Part shown: piece after piece, positions 45,285-52,470 of the stretch
Layout of the letters: every line of letters starts with the position of its first letter
How positions within the stretch are numbered: position 1 is the first letter of the stretch
Source: an uncultured Methylocystaceae bacterium
Lineage (GTDB): Bacteria; Pseudomonadota; Alphaproteobacteria; Rhizobiales; Beijerinckiaceae
Assembly: GCA_937870755.1 (NCBI GenBank)
Contig: CALMZV010000027.1
Coordinates: forward strand, 310,001 to 374,000
Direction of reading: 5' to 3'
DNA length: 64,000 nucleotides
Notes under the pieces: model-generated
Seen by the model: the letters and a program-made list of their open reading frames with translations, nothing else
Told to the model about the DNA's origin: nothing
Databases searched by the model: none
Translations under genes and position numbers: made by a program

Positions 45285-47930
45285 TCACAACCCTCCGACC
45301 GCCGTCAGGCGCAGCACGCCCTGCTCCTGAAAATTTCGATCGTTGTCGCACCGTGGAATTTCGAACGGCCCCATGCGAATGACGCCGGCCGCGATCTCTC
45401 CATGCGCGATCTCCCAGAAACGTTTGAAAACCTGCGCCTGAACGGATTCCACGCCCTCGATCTCCATGACGGCCGCATAGAGCTGGCTGAGGTGGACCGA
45501 CTGGCCGAAGGTGAAGTTCGGCGGATGGAAGAACCCGGTCGATCCGTCCGCGTGGCGACGGTTTGACAGGCGCCGGGCGACGGCCTCCATCACCTCGCCC
45601 CGAAAATGGCCGCGCGCGATGCACAGACGCAGTTCGATTTCGAGCGGCGTGTATTGCGCGGCGCGCACCACGAGATCGTAGCCCGCAAGCTTGTAGCGCA
45701 TGAGCGCGGCGGTCAGGCGCGCGGCGAAATCCGGCGCGAGCGTCGCGCCGCCGCCCGCGAGCCGCACGAGCTGCGTTTCGTCCACCGGGTGAACGGCGAC
45801 GAACGCCGTCAGCCAGCTTCCCGTCCAGCGGAACGTCGCCTTGGCGGCGGCTACGCCCGACTGCTTCAGCGCCGCCGCCTCGTAGTCGGCTTCCACCACC
45901 GCGCGAAACGTCTCGGCGCGAAACTCCTCCGGCGCCAGCGCGCGCACTTCGTCGATGGTCTGCGGATCGGCCGCGTACAGGGCCGCCAGCGGCTGGTGGA
46001 CGGAAACGATGTCGGCGAACGGCAGGAGCGGCGCGCTCGGGTCGGGATCGACGAGTTCGGCCGCCGTCGGCGTCACGACATGCGCGAGCGCCCCCGCGCC
46101 GAGCGCGCCCGCGCGGCCGGCGCCGACGCGGTAGATGGCCCGCATCGCCTCCACCTCCACCGGTCGCCGTCCATATTGATCGTCGCCAAACCGCAAGGTC
46201 GCCGCGCCGTCGTTGTCGATTTCGGCGACGAAATGGGTATCGGCAGGCCCGCTCGCGAGCAGATCGGGCACGGGCGTCCAGACTTCGCGCATGCCCCCCG
46301 GAAATTGCAGTTCCAGGACGACCGCCGGCGTGGCCGCGCGCGGCGCGGCGGCAAGATCGTGGCGCCCGCCGACGATACGCCCGTCGTTGGCGAACACCGG
46401 CGCCTGCGGCGCGGATTGATGCGTGAGCGGGGCGTCCGGCAGCCGCAAGGTGGCGAGCGGCGCGCGCCCCGCCCCCGCCTCGATCGGCGGCAATGCATCG
46501 TCGGGCGCAAGCGGCAGGCTGCGGCGGCGCACGACGGTGCGGCCGTGATCGGCCGGCGCCACATTGCCGCGCGCCACCGACACATGTTCGATGCGCCCCG
46601 CCTCCGGCGTGCTGGCCGAAAGACAGAGCGTGAACGTCAGCCGGTCCTCGTCGCGCCAGCGCACGCGCTGCAACGGCAGCATGGCTTCTGCCGGCGCCGC
46701 GCGCGGCGTGAGTTGACCGGCGACGAGCACATCGCGATAGACCGGATCGCTCGTGTCCTCCACCTCGACCAGCCGCACCACCTGCCGGCGCTCGGGCGAA
46801 GCGTCGGCCGGCGCGCCCGTGCGTGGTCCGCGCACCTCCTCGAACAGGACATAATCGCCGACCGCGAAGGTCGAACGGGTTGCGACGAGGTTCGCGCCGC
46901 CGCCCGCCGCGACCGCATACAGGAACGCCTCCTGCGCGCCGCGCGCCATGCAGCATTCGGCGTCGCCCCATGTGTGGATGCGCAGCGCGTTGTGCGCGGC
47001 GAGCACGCGCGCGCGCGCCGTGGTCTCGAACACCGTCACGTCCGCCAGCGCGGGATCGGCGTCGAAATCGGCGATGCCGGCCGCGATCACGACACCCGGC
47101 GGCGCAGCCGCGCCGCGCAGTGGACGGGCGATGCGCGTCGTCACGCGCGCACCCTGCGGCACGACGCCCGGCGCGCCCGGCCCGCTTTCGAAATGCACGA
47201 ACGTCGCCGCGTTGCGCCCCTGATGCATGCGATAGTCGATGAGCCGCGCGTGCCGCGCCGCCGACACCCGATGCCGACACGTGTCGAGATAACCTTCCGA
47301 ACCCGGCCCCGCATCCTGATAGTAACTGAGATAGTCGCCCGCGTAGGCGAACAGTTCGACGAGCGCGATCGACAGATCGGACGGATTGCTTTCGCGCCAT
47401 TCCGGATTCTTCAAAGGCGCGAGATCGAGCATGAGACGACGGAAGCTTTGATAATCCTTCGCCAGATAATCGAAGGCCGGCTGCGCCAGCGCATCGGGCG
47501 CGCATTCGTCGCGCGCCCGGCAATCGAAGTCGGTCGGACAACCCTGTTTGAACCCGAATGCGGCTTCGTCGCGCTGCGGATCGATGGAGGGATGATCGAC
47601 GCGCAGATAGTAGGTGGAGAAATCTCCCGCGCGGTCGGCGAACGCCACCAGGCGCAACGGCCGGCCGGCGACCGCCGCGACGTCGAGAAGGCCGATCGCG
47701 GCCACGCGCACGCCGCCCGAAATGCTGAACCGATCGGTCGCGCCGATGAGCGCGGCCGCGGGCGGCTTGAGAAAATTGACCTCGATGCGATGCCGACGGT
47801 CGACTGGCGCAAGATCGTCGCGCCGGTATTCGACGAAATCGACGCCGTTCAAGGGATGCGCGGGAACGAGCAGCGCGCCGTTGCGGCGCTCGTCGGCGCA
47901 ATGCATGGGCTCGTGGCGCGATACCACCAT
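45285..47930 (-). CDS. eCIS baseplate wedge protein (Afp11-like)
   Basis: 881 residues from the ATG at 47930; the longer frame runs into the gp25 gene. YLAKDYQSFRRLMLDLAPLKNPEW and DLSIALVELFAYAGDYLSYYQD are the signature of putative baseplate assembly proteins of the Afp11 type, followed by PQGARVTTRIARP and a C-terminal half with FGQSVHLSQLYAAVMEIEGVESVQ. It pairs with the larger wedge protein to build the wedge heterodimer. A Cys motif CPTDFDCRARDEC lies at about 120. One base separates its stop from the next ATG. Confidence 0.9.
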   Translation of the reverse strand: MVVSRHEPMHCADERRNGALLVPAHPLNGVDFVEYRRDDLAPVDRRHRIEVNFLKPPAAALIGATDRFSISGGVRVAAIGLLDVAAVAGRPLRLVAFADRAGDFSTYYLRVDHPSIDPQRDEAAFGFKQGCPTDFDCRARDECAPDALAQPAFDYLAKDYQSFRRLMLDLAPLKNPEWRESNPSDLSIALVELFAYAGDYLSYYQDAGPGSEGYLDTCRHRVSAARHARLIDYRMHQGRNAATFVHFESGPGAPGVVPQGARVTTRIARPLRGAAAPPGVVIAAGIADFDADPALADVTVFETTARARVLAAHNALRIHTWGDAECCMARGAQEAFLYAVAAGGGANLVATRSTFAVGDYVLFEEVRGPRTGAPADASPERRQVVRLVEVEDTSDPVYRDVLVAGQLTPRAAPAEAMLPLQRVRWRDEDRLTFTLCLSASTPEAGRIEHVSVARGNVAPADHGRTVVRRRSLPLAPDDALPPIEAGAGRAPLATLRLPDAPLTHQSAPQAPVFANDGRIVGGRHDLAAAPRAATPAVVLELQFPGGMREVWTPVPDLLASGPADTHFVAEIDNDGAATLRFGDDQYGRRPVEVEAMRAIYRVGAGRAGALGAGALAHVVTPTAAELVDPDPSAPLLPFADIVSVHQPLAALYAADPQTIDEVRALAPEEFRAETFRAVVEADYEAAALKQSGVAAAKATFRWTGSWLTAFVAVHPVDETQLVRLAGGGATLAPDFAARLTAALMRYKLAGYDLVVRAAQYTPLEIELRLCIARGHFRGEVMEAVARRLSNRRHADGSTGFFHPPNFTFGQSVHLSQLYAAVMEIEGVESVQAQVFKRFWEIAHGEIAAGVIRMGPFEIPRCDNDRNFQEQGVLRLTAVGGL

Positions 47931-47973
47931 CGCTGTCGCCCTTTCTTGCCCCGCCGTTTGCGCGGGCTGTGAC

Positions 47974-48342
47974 TCAGCCCGCCGCCAGCGGCCGGCTGAA
48001 TTCGTCCTGTCGTCGCTCGCCCGTGTCGCGGCGCATGTAGACGACCGTCGCCACGATCGCGGCGTCGTCGATGCGCACATCGACGTTCTCCACCACGATC
48101 ACATTGTTGAGCCATTGCAGCAGCGCGCCGTGCACGAGCTGGCGCGTCGCAGCCGCCACCGCATCGGACGCCGGCGCAAACACCAGCTGCTTCAGCCCGC
48201 AGCCGAAATCCGGCCGGTTGACGCGTTCGCCGGGACTGGTGAACAGAACCATGCGGATCATGTCGCGAATGTGATCGTCGTCGTTCGTTTCGGCGGTGCG
48301 GCGGCGCGCATCGAAATGGAAGGGAATATCGAGCGCGCCCAT
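47974..48342 (-). CDS. gp25-like baseplate protein (Afp9)
   Basis: 122 residues of the GPW/gp25 family: IRDMIRMVLFTSPGERVNRPDFGCGLKQLVF contains the conserved TxxGER.. .P.FG.GL core. gp25 nucleates sheath polymerisation on the baseplate. It begins 1 nt after the preceding small gene ends and is followed by the Afp11-like gene. Confidence 0.93.
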   Translation of the reverse strand: MGALDIPFHFDARRRTAETNDDDHIRDMIRMVLFTSPGERVNRPDFGCGLKQLVFAPASDAVAAATRQLVHGALLQWLNNVIVVENVDVRIDDAAIVATVVYMRRDTGERRQDEFSRPLAAG

Positions 48343-48343
48343 C

Positions 48344-48640
48344 TCAAAGCCCCGTCGTATTCAATACGGGATGAACAGTCGACGGCGTCACGGACACCGT
48401 CACGTCTATGGCGTTCGCGTTGTCGCGAAGATGACGCACGACGCCGCGCGCGATGGCGACGAACATCCGCCTGCGGTCGCGCGTGTCCTGCGTATTGTCG
48501 AGCGGCAGCGTCGCTAATCCGTCGGCCTGGAGCAGCAGATTGAGTTCGTGCTCGATCGCGGCGGCAAGCGAATTGTCGTAGGGCGTGTTGTCGAAAACAC
48601 CGCCGCCGAGATCCTGGGGAAGGCCGCCCGGTTTCAACAT
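48344..48640 (-). CDS. Small conserved-looking eCIS-operon protein
   Basis: 98 residues, no family recognised. It has an alpha/beta pattern: IEHELNLLLQADGLATLPLDN, then DRRRMFVAIARGVVRHLRDNANAIDVTVSV. It sits between the spike and gp25 genes (3-bp and 1-bp gaps), where Afp loci carry the PAAR-like tip gene, but it lacks PAAR features such as the Gly/His-rich turns. Confidence 0.7.
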   Translation of the reverse strand: MLKPGGLPQDLGGGVFDNTPYDNSLAAAIEHELNLLLQADGLATLPLDNTQDTRDRRRMFVAIARGVVRHLRDNANAIDVTVSVTPSTVHPVLNTTGL

Positions 48641-48643
48641 CGC

Positions 48644-49360
48644 TCATTCCTGCAATACGACCTGCGACAACAGACTGGGGCTCGGCGGCGGCATCGGCGC
48701 GACGGGCGGCGCCGGCGTGACAGGAATGAACCCGGCCGCTAGTTCGCCGGGGTGGACATGTGTGTTGAACAGCGTGACGAGCGTGTTGAGATAGACGAGC
48801 AGTTGATCGCCGAACACCGCCGGATGGAACGCGGTCGGCCCGCCCTGCTGCACGACCGGCGCATCGATCACGACGCGCGCCAGGCCCTTCACTGTCACCG
48901 TCGCCTGCTTGACGTCGACGATCACCGAATTCGCGCCGAGCGGATCGGAAATCGTGATTGTCTGCGCGATGTCGTTCATTGCGACCGTATAGCCCACGTC
49001 GCTGCGCCAGATTTTGGTGGTCGGCGCGGCCGGCGGCGGCGCGAGCGGCTCGAGCGGCGGCTCGCCGACCGCCCAGTAGCCGCCGGTCCAGATCGGCCGC
49101 GAGACATCGCCGGCCTCGAACTCGATCCACACGCCGGCGCCCACGGCGGGCACCGCGAAAAATCCCGCAAGAATTCCGGACGTCGGCGCGCACGGCGTCG
49201 CCCAGCCTGTCGGAACCGCGCCGAGCAGTTCCGGCACCATCGCCTGCAATCGTCCCTGGCCGAGCGGGTCCATCACGTTGCTGACCGTGCCGCGGTATTT
49301 TCCATAAATGCGCTCGCGGCCGTCGGAGCCGGACCCTTCGAGCTGCGCTTCGTTGAACAT
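48644..49360 (-). CDS. eCIS spike protein, gpV/gp5-like with HxH apex
   Basis: 238 residues from the ATG at 49360 (AGGAGAG upstream). The OB-fold start YGKYRGTVSNVMDPLGQGRLQAMVPEL and GFFAVPAVGAGVWIEFEAGD match baseplate assembly protein V/VgrG gp5 domains. A short beta-helix (TITISDPLGANSVIVDVKQATVTVKG) leads to LFNTHVHPG, an HxH (201-203) like the metal-binding apex of P2 gpV. It forms the central membrane-piercing needle. In Afp8 this is fused to the hub; here it is a separate gene. Confidence 0.9.
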   Translation of the reverse strand: MFNEAQLEGSGSDGRERIYGKYRGTVSNVMDPLGQGRLQAMVPELLGAVPTGWATPCAPTSGILAGFFAVPAVGAGVWIEFEAGDVSRPIWTGGYWAVGEPPLEPLAPPPAAPTTKIWRSDVGYTVAMNDIAQTITISDPLGANSVIVDVKQATVTVKGLARVVIDAPVVQQGGPTAFHPAVFGDQLLVYLNTLVTLFNTHVHPGELAAGFIPVTPAPPVAPMPPPSPSLLSQVVLQE

Positions 49361-49370
49361 CGCACTCTCC

Positions 49371-50507
49371 TCACGCGACAGCCGCAAGCGGATCAACGAA
49401 AATCTCCATCCCGGTCAGGCCGACGGCGTTGCGCAGCGCCTGGAAGCTCTGCGTGTAGCCGCTCTTGATGATGCGGTGCGACACGCTGACGACGTAATAA
49501 AGGCCGCTATGCGCGCGTCCCGCGCCGCGCACGAGCACGGGCAGGCCGGGCAGCAACGGGCGGTTGAACTTCAATCCGTCCACCTCGCCGCTCGCGCGAA
49601 TGGCGCGGCTCGTTTCGGTCGCGCGCGAAACGGCGGAAAACATCGCCTCGGCCGGATTTGCGGCGTCGCTCACGTCCATCGTTTCGATCGGCGGCGGCAG
49701 AATGCGCAGCAGCGACGGCTCAAGCCCCATCGGCGGCTCGCGCCCCATCACGCCGAACACCGGAACGGGCAGGCGCGATTTCGGCTCCGTCGCAACTCCG
49801 ACGATCGCGGTCGGCTGCAACATCTGATAGTCGAGGTTGAAACTGGCGAGATTGGTCTGGCTGCCGAAATCGATCGACAAAACGCCCTGCGGCGGCGCGA
49901 ATGTCATCGGCGGATGAAAATGACCCTGGTCGATCCCCACGACCGGATCCGGCTGGATGAAGACCTCGTAGGCGTTTCGCCGCGCCAGCTGTTGCAGATA
50001 GGCGTCGTCCTTGTCGTGCTGCGTGGTGGTGGTGTCGACCATCGTGCGGGTCGGCGGCGTCGGAAACACGAATGTCGGCGCGACCGCGTAGCGGGCGAAG
50101 ATCGCGCGCGCCACCTCGCTGTCCGGCAGGTTCGGCCAGATCATCGGAACCTGCACATGGCCCATCAGCGTGCCGAGCGCGTCCATGCCGCTCACCTCCA
50201 GCGTACTGCGGCCGGGCTCGTTGGCGACATTGACGCGCGCGTCGCGCACATAACCGTTGATGAGCGTGTGCGCGACGCCGAGCCCCGCCGACACGCTGAT
50301 GCGGATGGGAACGAGCGGGCGGAAAATGTCGATCGCCAGCGCGTCGAAGTCGCCCAGCAGGGTGCGGCTGAGATCGAAATGGAGCCGAAACGCCGCCGCG
50401 CCCTCGACGCTCGCGTCCACTTCTATTTCGGCAAGCGCTGTGCTGAACGGCGGCGGCAGCGGCGCGAAGGCGACCTGCACGACAAAATAGGAGGGCAGCA
50501 GCGCCAT
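49371..50507 (-). CDS. eCIS spike hub protein, gpD/gp27-like
   Basis: 378 residues from the ATG at 50507 (AGGAGAGG upstream). LGDFDALAIDIFRPL, GYVRDARVNVANEPGRSTLEVSGMDALGTLM, DAYLQQLARRNAYEVFIQ and the final SHRIIKSGYTQSFQALRNAVG are hallmarks of phage late control D/VgrG hub domains. It forms the trimeric hub above the spike, joining tube adaptor and needle. It is followed by the spike gene after 10 bp. Confidence 0.9.
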   Translation of the reverse strand: MALLPSYFVVQVAFAPLPPPFSTALAEIEVDASVEGAAAFRLHFDLSRTLLGDFDALAIDIFRPLVPIRISVSAGLGVAHTLINGYVRDARVNVANEPGRSTLEVSGMDALGTLMGHVQVPMIWPNLPDSEVARAIFARYAVAPTFVFPTPPTRTMVDTTTTQHDKDDAYLQQLARRNAYEVFIQPDPVVGIDQGHFHPPMTFAPPQGVLSIDFGSQTNLASFNLDYQMLQPTAIVGVATEPKSRLPVPVFGVMGREPPMGLEPSLLRILPPPIETMDVSDAANPAEAMFSAVSRATETSRAIRASGEVDGLKFNRPLLPGLPVLVRGAGRAHSGLYYVVSVSHRIIKSGYTQSFQALRNAVGLTGMEIFVDPLAAVA

Positions 50508-50517
50508 CGTCCTCTCC

Positions 50518-50799
50518 TCATGTCGCAGGGCCCGGCGCCTTGATGCGGCCACCGGGCGCCTTCGCCAGATCGACCGCGCGCGGCGTCAGATTGACGTCGG
50601 CGAGCCGCCAGAACTGTTCGGACGATCCGAAGACGCGATGCGCGAGCAGATCGGCGCGGTCGCCCTCGCGCACCGCGACGGACAAGGGGCCCGGCGTGGA
50701 TGGAATGAAGCGCATGCGCTTGTAGCGCACGACGCGACCTTGCGCGTCGACCAGCTCGGCTTCCTTGATCGGTTCGTATCGACTGCCGCGCGTGAACAT
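50518..50799 (-). CDS. LysM-type baseplate adaptor (C-terminal part of Afp7)
   Basis: 93 residues. VREGDRADLLAHRVFGSSEQFWRLADVN is a tail-associated LysM/gpX-like domain. In Afp7-type proteins it follows a tube-like domain in one chain; here the tube-like part is encoded by the preceding gene, 6 bp away. It probably docks the first tube ring onto the hub. Confidence 0.85.
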   Translation of the reverse strand: MFTRGSRYEPIKEAELVDAQGRVVRYKRMRFIPSTPGPLSVAVREGDRADLLAHRVFGSSEQFWRLADVNLTPRAVDLAKAPGGRIKAPGPAT

Positions 50800-50805
50800 G
50801 GACGC

Positions 50806-51459
50806 CTAGAACGGAAGAAGTTGACGGAGCGGCGCGCGATCGCCCAGCGTGTCGATCGCCGCCATGGTTTCTTTTTGCGTGAAACTCGCCATGAACGCCC
50901 AATAGCCTGGATTGGCGATATCGAGATCGCGATAGGTGAGAACGCGCAGTGTGAGATTGGCGCTGATGCGAATGGGATTGAGCGCGACGTCGAACGCCTG
51001 TTCCTTGATCGACAGGCCCTGCACCTGAACGGGCAGCACGCGCCGGGCGCCCCACACGAGAAGAACCAGCGGCGCCTGTTCGCCCAGGATCAACCCCGCG
51101 CCCATGAGCGCGAGCGCCTCGTTCGCTATGACCGCCGCATAGGATGGATAGAGCAGGCCCTCCAGCGCAGCGATCGCCGGATGCAGCCCGTTTCCGACCG
51201 TCGTGGCGTTGTCGTTCGGCTCGGCGAGCTGATCCGCGGCGTCAATCTCGACGGTGAATGTCAGCGTTTCGTCCGGCGGACCGTCGGTGCGATTGGCGTC
51301 GCCGCGCCCGCCGCCCTGCGCGCCGCGCGAGCGCAGTTCGCGCGAGACTTCATCTGGATTGTACTGAAAAACGATCAGGGTCGGCGCCAGGTCCGGAAGC
51401 TGATAGGCGACCAGACCGCCTTTGAGAATTCTTGGACTGCGCGGGAAATACGAGCTCAT
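50806..51459 (-). CDS. CIS tube-like baseplate adaptor (N-terminal part of Afp7)
   Basis: 217 residues from the ATG at 51459. PTLIVFQYNPDEVSRELRSR is the diagnostic opening of the contractile-injection tube/adaptor family, followed by beta-rich TLTFTVEIDAADQL and VQGLSIKEQAFDVALNPIRISANLTLRVL-type strands. It lies at the hub-tube junction. It is the first gene after a 223-bp gap and may start a second transcript. The upstream in-frame extension lies in promoter-like DNA and is rejected. Confidence 0.88.
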   Translation of the reverse strand: MSSYFPRSPRILKGGLVAYQLPDLAPTLIVFQYNPDEVSRELRSRGAQGGGRGDANRTDGPPDETLTFTVEIDAADQLAEPNDNATTVGNGLHPAIAALEGLLYPSYAAVIANEALALMGAGLILGEQAPLVLLVWGARRVLPVQVQGLSIKEQAFDVALNPIRISANLTLRVLTYRDLDIANPGYWAFMASFTQKETMAAIDTLGDRAPLRQLLPF

Positions 51460-51682
51460 GTTGACGCCTCCGGCGCAAAATGACTCTTCCGGCGACGGGC
51501 GCTTGGCGCCGTCTCCCCAACAGTTCAAATTCTATGGATCGTTCTTGAATTGCTCTCCAAACAGTTCAACACAAATCTCCGCCTCGTGCAACAAAACTCG
51601 ACTGACTCTTCGCGAATGTAGCGCGACATGTTTCGATCAGATCGATGTATATATGAACGATATCGTGTCGCGCCGTCGCGTT
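51460..51682 (-). promoter_or_regulatory. AT-richer gap with duplicated TTGAACTGTT, possible internal eCIS promoter
   Basis: A 223-bp non-coding gap splits the eCIS genes into two blocks and is visibly AT-richer. On the minus strand TTGAACTGTT occurs twice, at 51560-51569 and 51519-51528, 41 bp apart (about four helical turns), each followed by a purine-rich GG(A/G)GAG. This could be a pair of regulator half-sites before the baseplate block. No clear -35/-10 pair could be fixed. Confidence 0.4.
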
Positions 51683-52468
51683 TCATGCATCGTCCTCGCC
51701 TGGCCCGCCGCGCGCTGCGATTTCGTCGAGCACGGTGCGCGCCATCGTGCGCAACGGCTCCTCCGCCGGCGTTTGCGCGAGCGCGGACAACGCATCTCTT
51801 ATGGCGTTGCGTGCGGCCTTCTCCTGTCCCGCGCGCAGCAGCGTGCGCCCGAGCTCCGTAAGCAGGATCGCGTGTTCGTGCGCGGAAAGGCCGCCCGCGC
51901 GACGCGCGTCGATTTCCCTGCGCTGTATGTCCGCCGCCTCCGCGAAACGCGCCTGGCGTCGATAGAGCGCCGCCAGTTCCGCGAGCGCCAGCGCGCCCGG
52001 CGCGCGGCCGGGCCGCGCGACCGCCTCCAGTTCCGCCGCACGCAGAAGCGCGCGCTCCGCCTCCGCGTGGCGCCCACGCGTCTCGTGCAGTTTGGCGCGG
52101 GCGAGCAGAACGATGCGCAGCGGTTCGCGCGCGCCGCGTTGGAACGCCGCCGCCGCAAGCTCTTCACATTGCGCCAGAACTGCGTCGGCCTCCGCATGTC
52201 GGCCGGCGCGGCGCAGCAGATCGGCGAGCGGCATGGCGGCGAAGGCCGCGCGTTCGCGTTCGACCGGCCACACTTCCGCGCGCAGCGCGACGGCGAGACG
52301 CGCGGCGTCTTCCGCATGCGGCAGCGACAGATCGGCCGCGCACCGCAGCAACGCTTCGGCGGCCGCCAGCTTTTCCTCTTCGCGCCCTGCAGCCCGCGCA
52401 AGCGCCATCGCGCCGCTGGCGTCGCCGCCGCGCCACCTTGTTTCGATTCGGTTCTCCAGCGTCGTCAT
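51683..52468 (-). CDS. TPR-like helical protein of the eCIS operon
   Basis: 261 residues, all alpha-helical with degenerate TPR units (ALARAAGREEEKLAAAEALLRCA, RGRHAEAERALLRAAELEAV, QARFAEAADIQRREIDARRAG, TELGRTLLRAGQEKAARNAI). It starts 2 nt after the DUF4157 nuclease-like gene, so it is probably co-translated. TPR proteins in such loci could act as chaperones for cargo or as assembly scaffolds; neither is shown. Confidence 0.75.
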   Translation of the reverse strand: MTTLENRIETRWRGGDASGAMALARAAGREEEKLAAAEALLRCAADLSLPHAEDAARLAVALRAEVWPVERERAAFAAMPLADLLRRAGRHAEADAVLAQCEELAAAAFQRGAREPLRIVLLARAKLHETRGRHAEAERALLRAAELEAVARPGRAPGALALAELAALYRRQARFAEAADIQRREIDARRAGGLSAHEHAILLTELGRTLLRAGQEKAARNAIRDALSALAQTPAEEPLRTMARTVLDEIAARGGPGEDDA

Positions 52469-52470
52469 GA

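Noticed and set aside
45606-47972. 788-codon plus-strand open frame opposite the Afp11-like gene
   Set aside because: Arg/Ala/His-rich shadow without domain or ribosome binding site.
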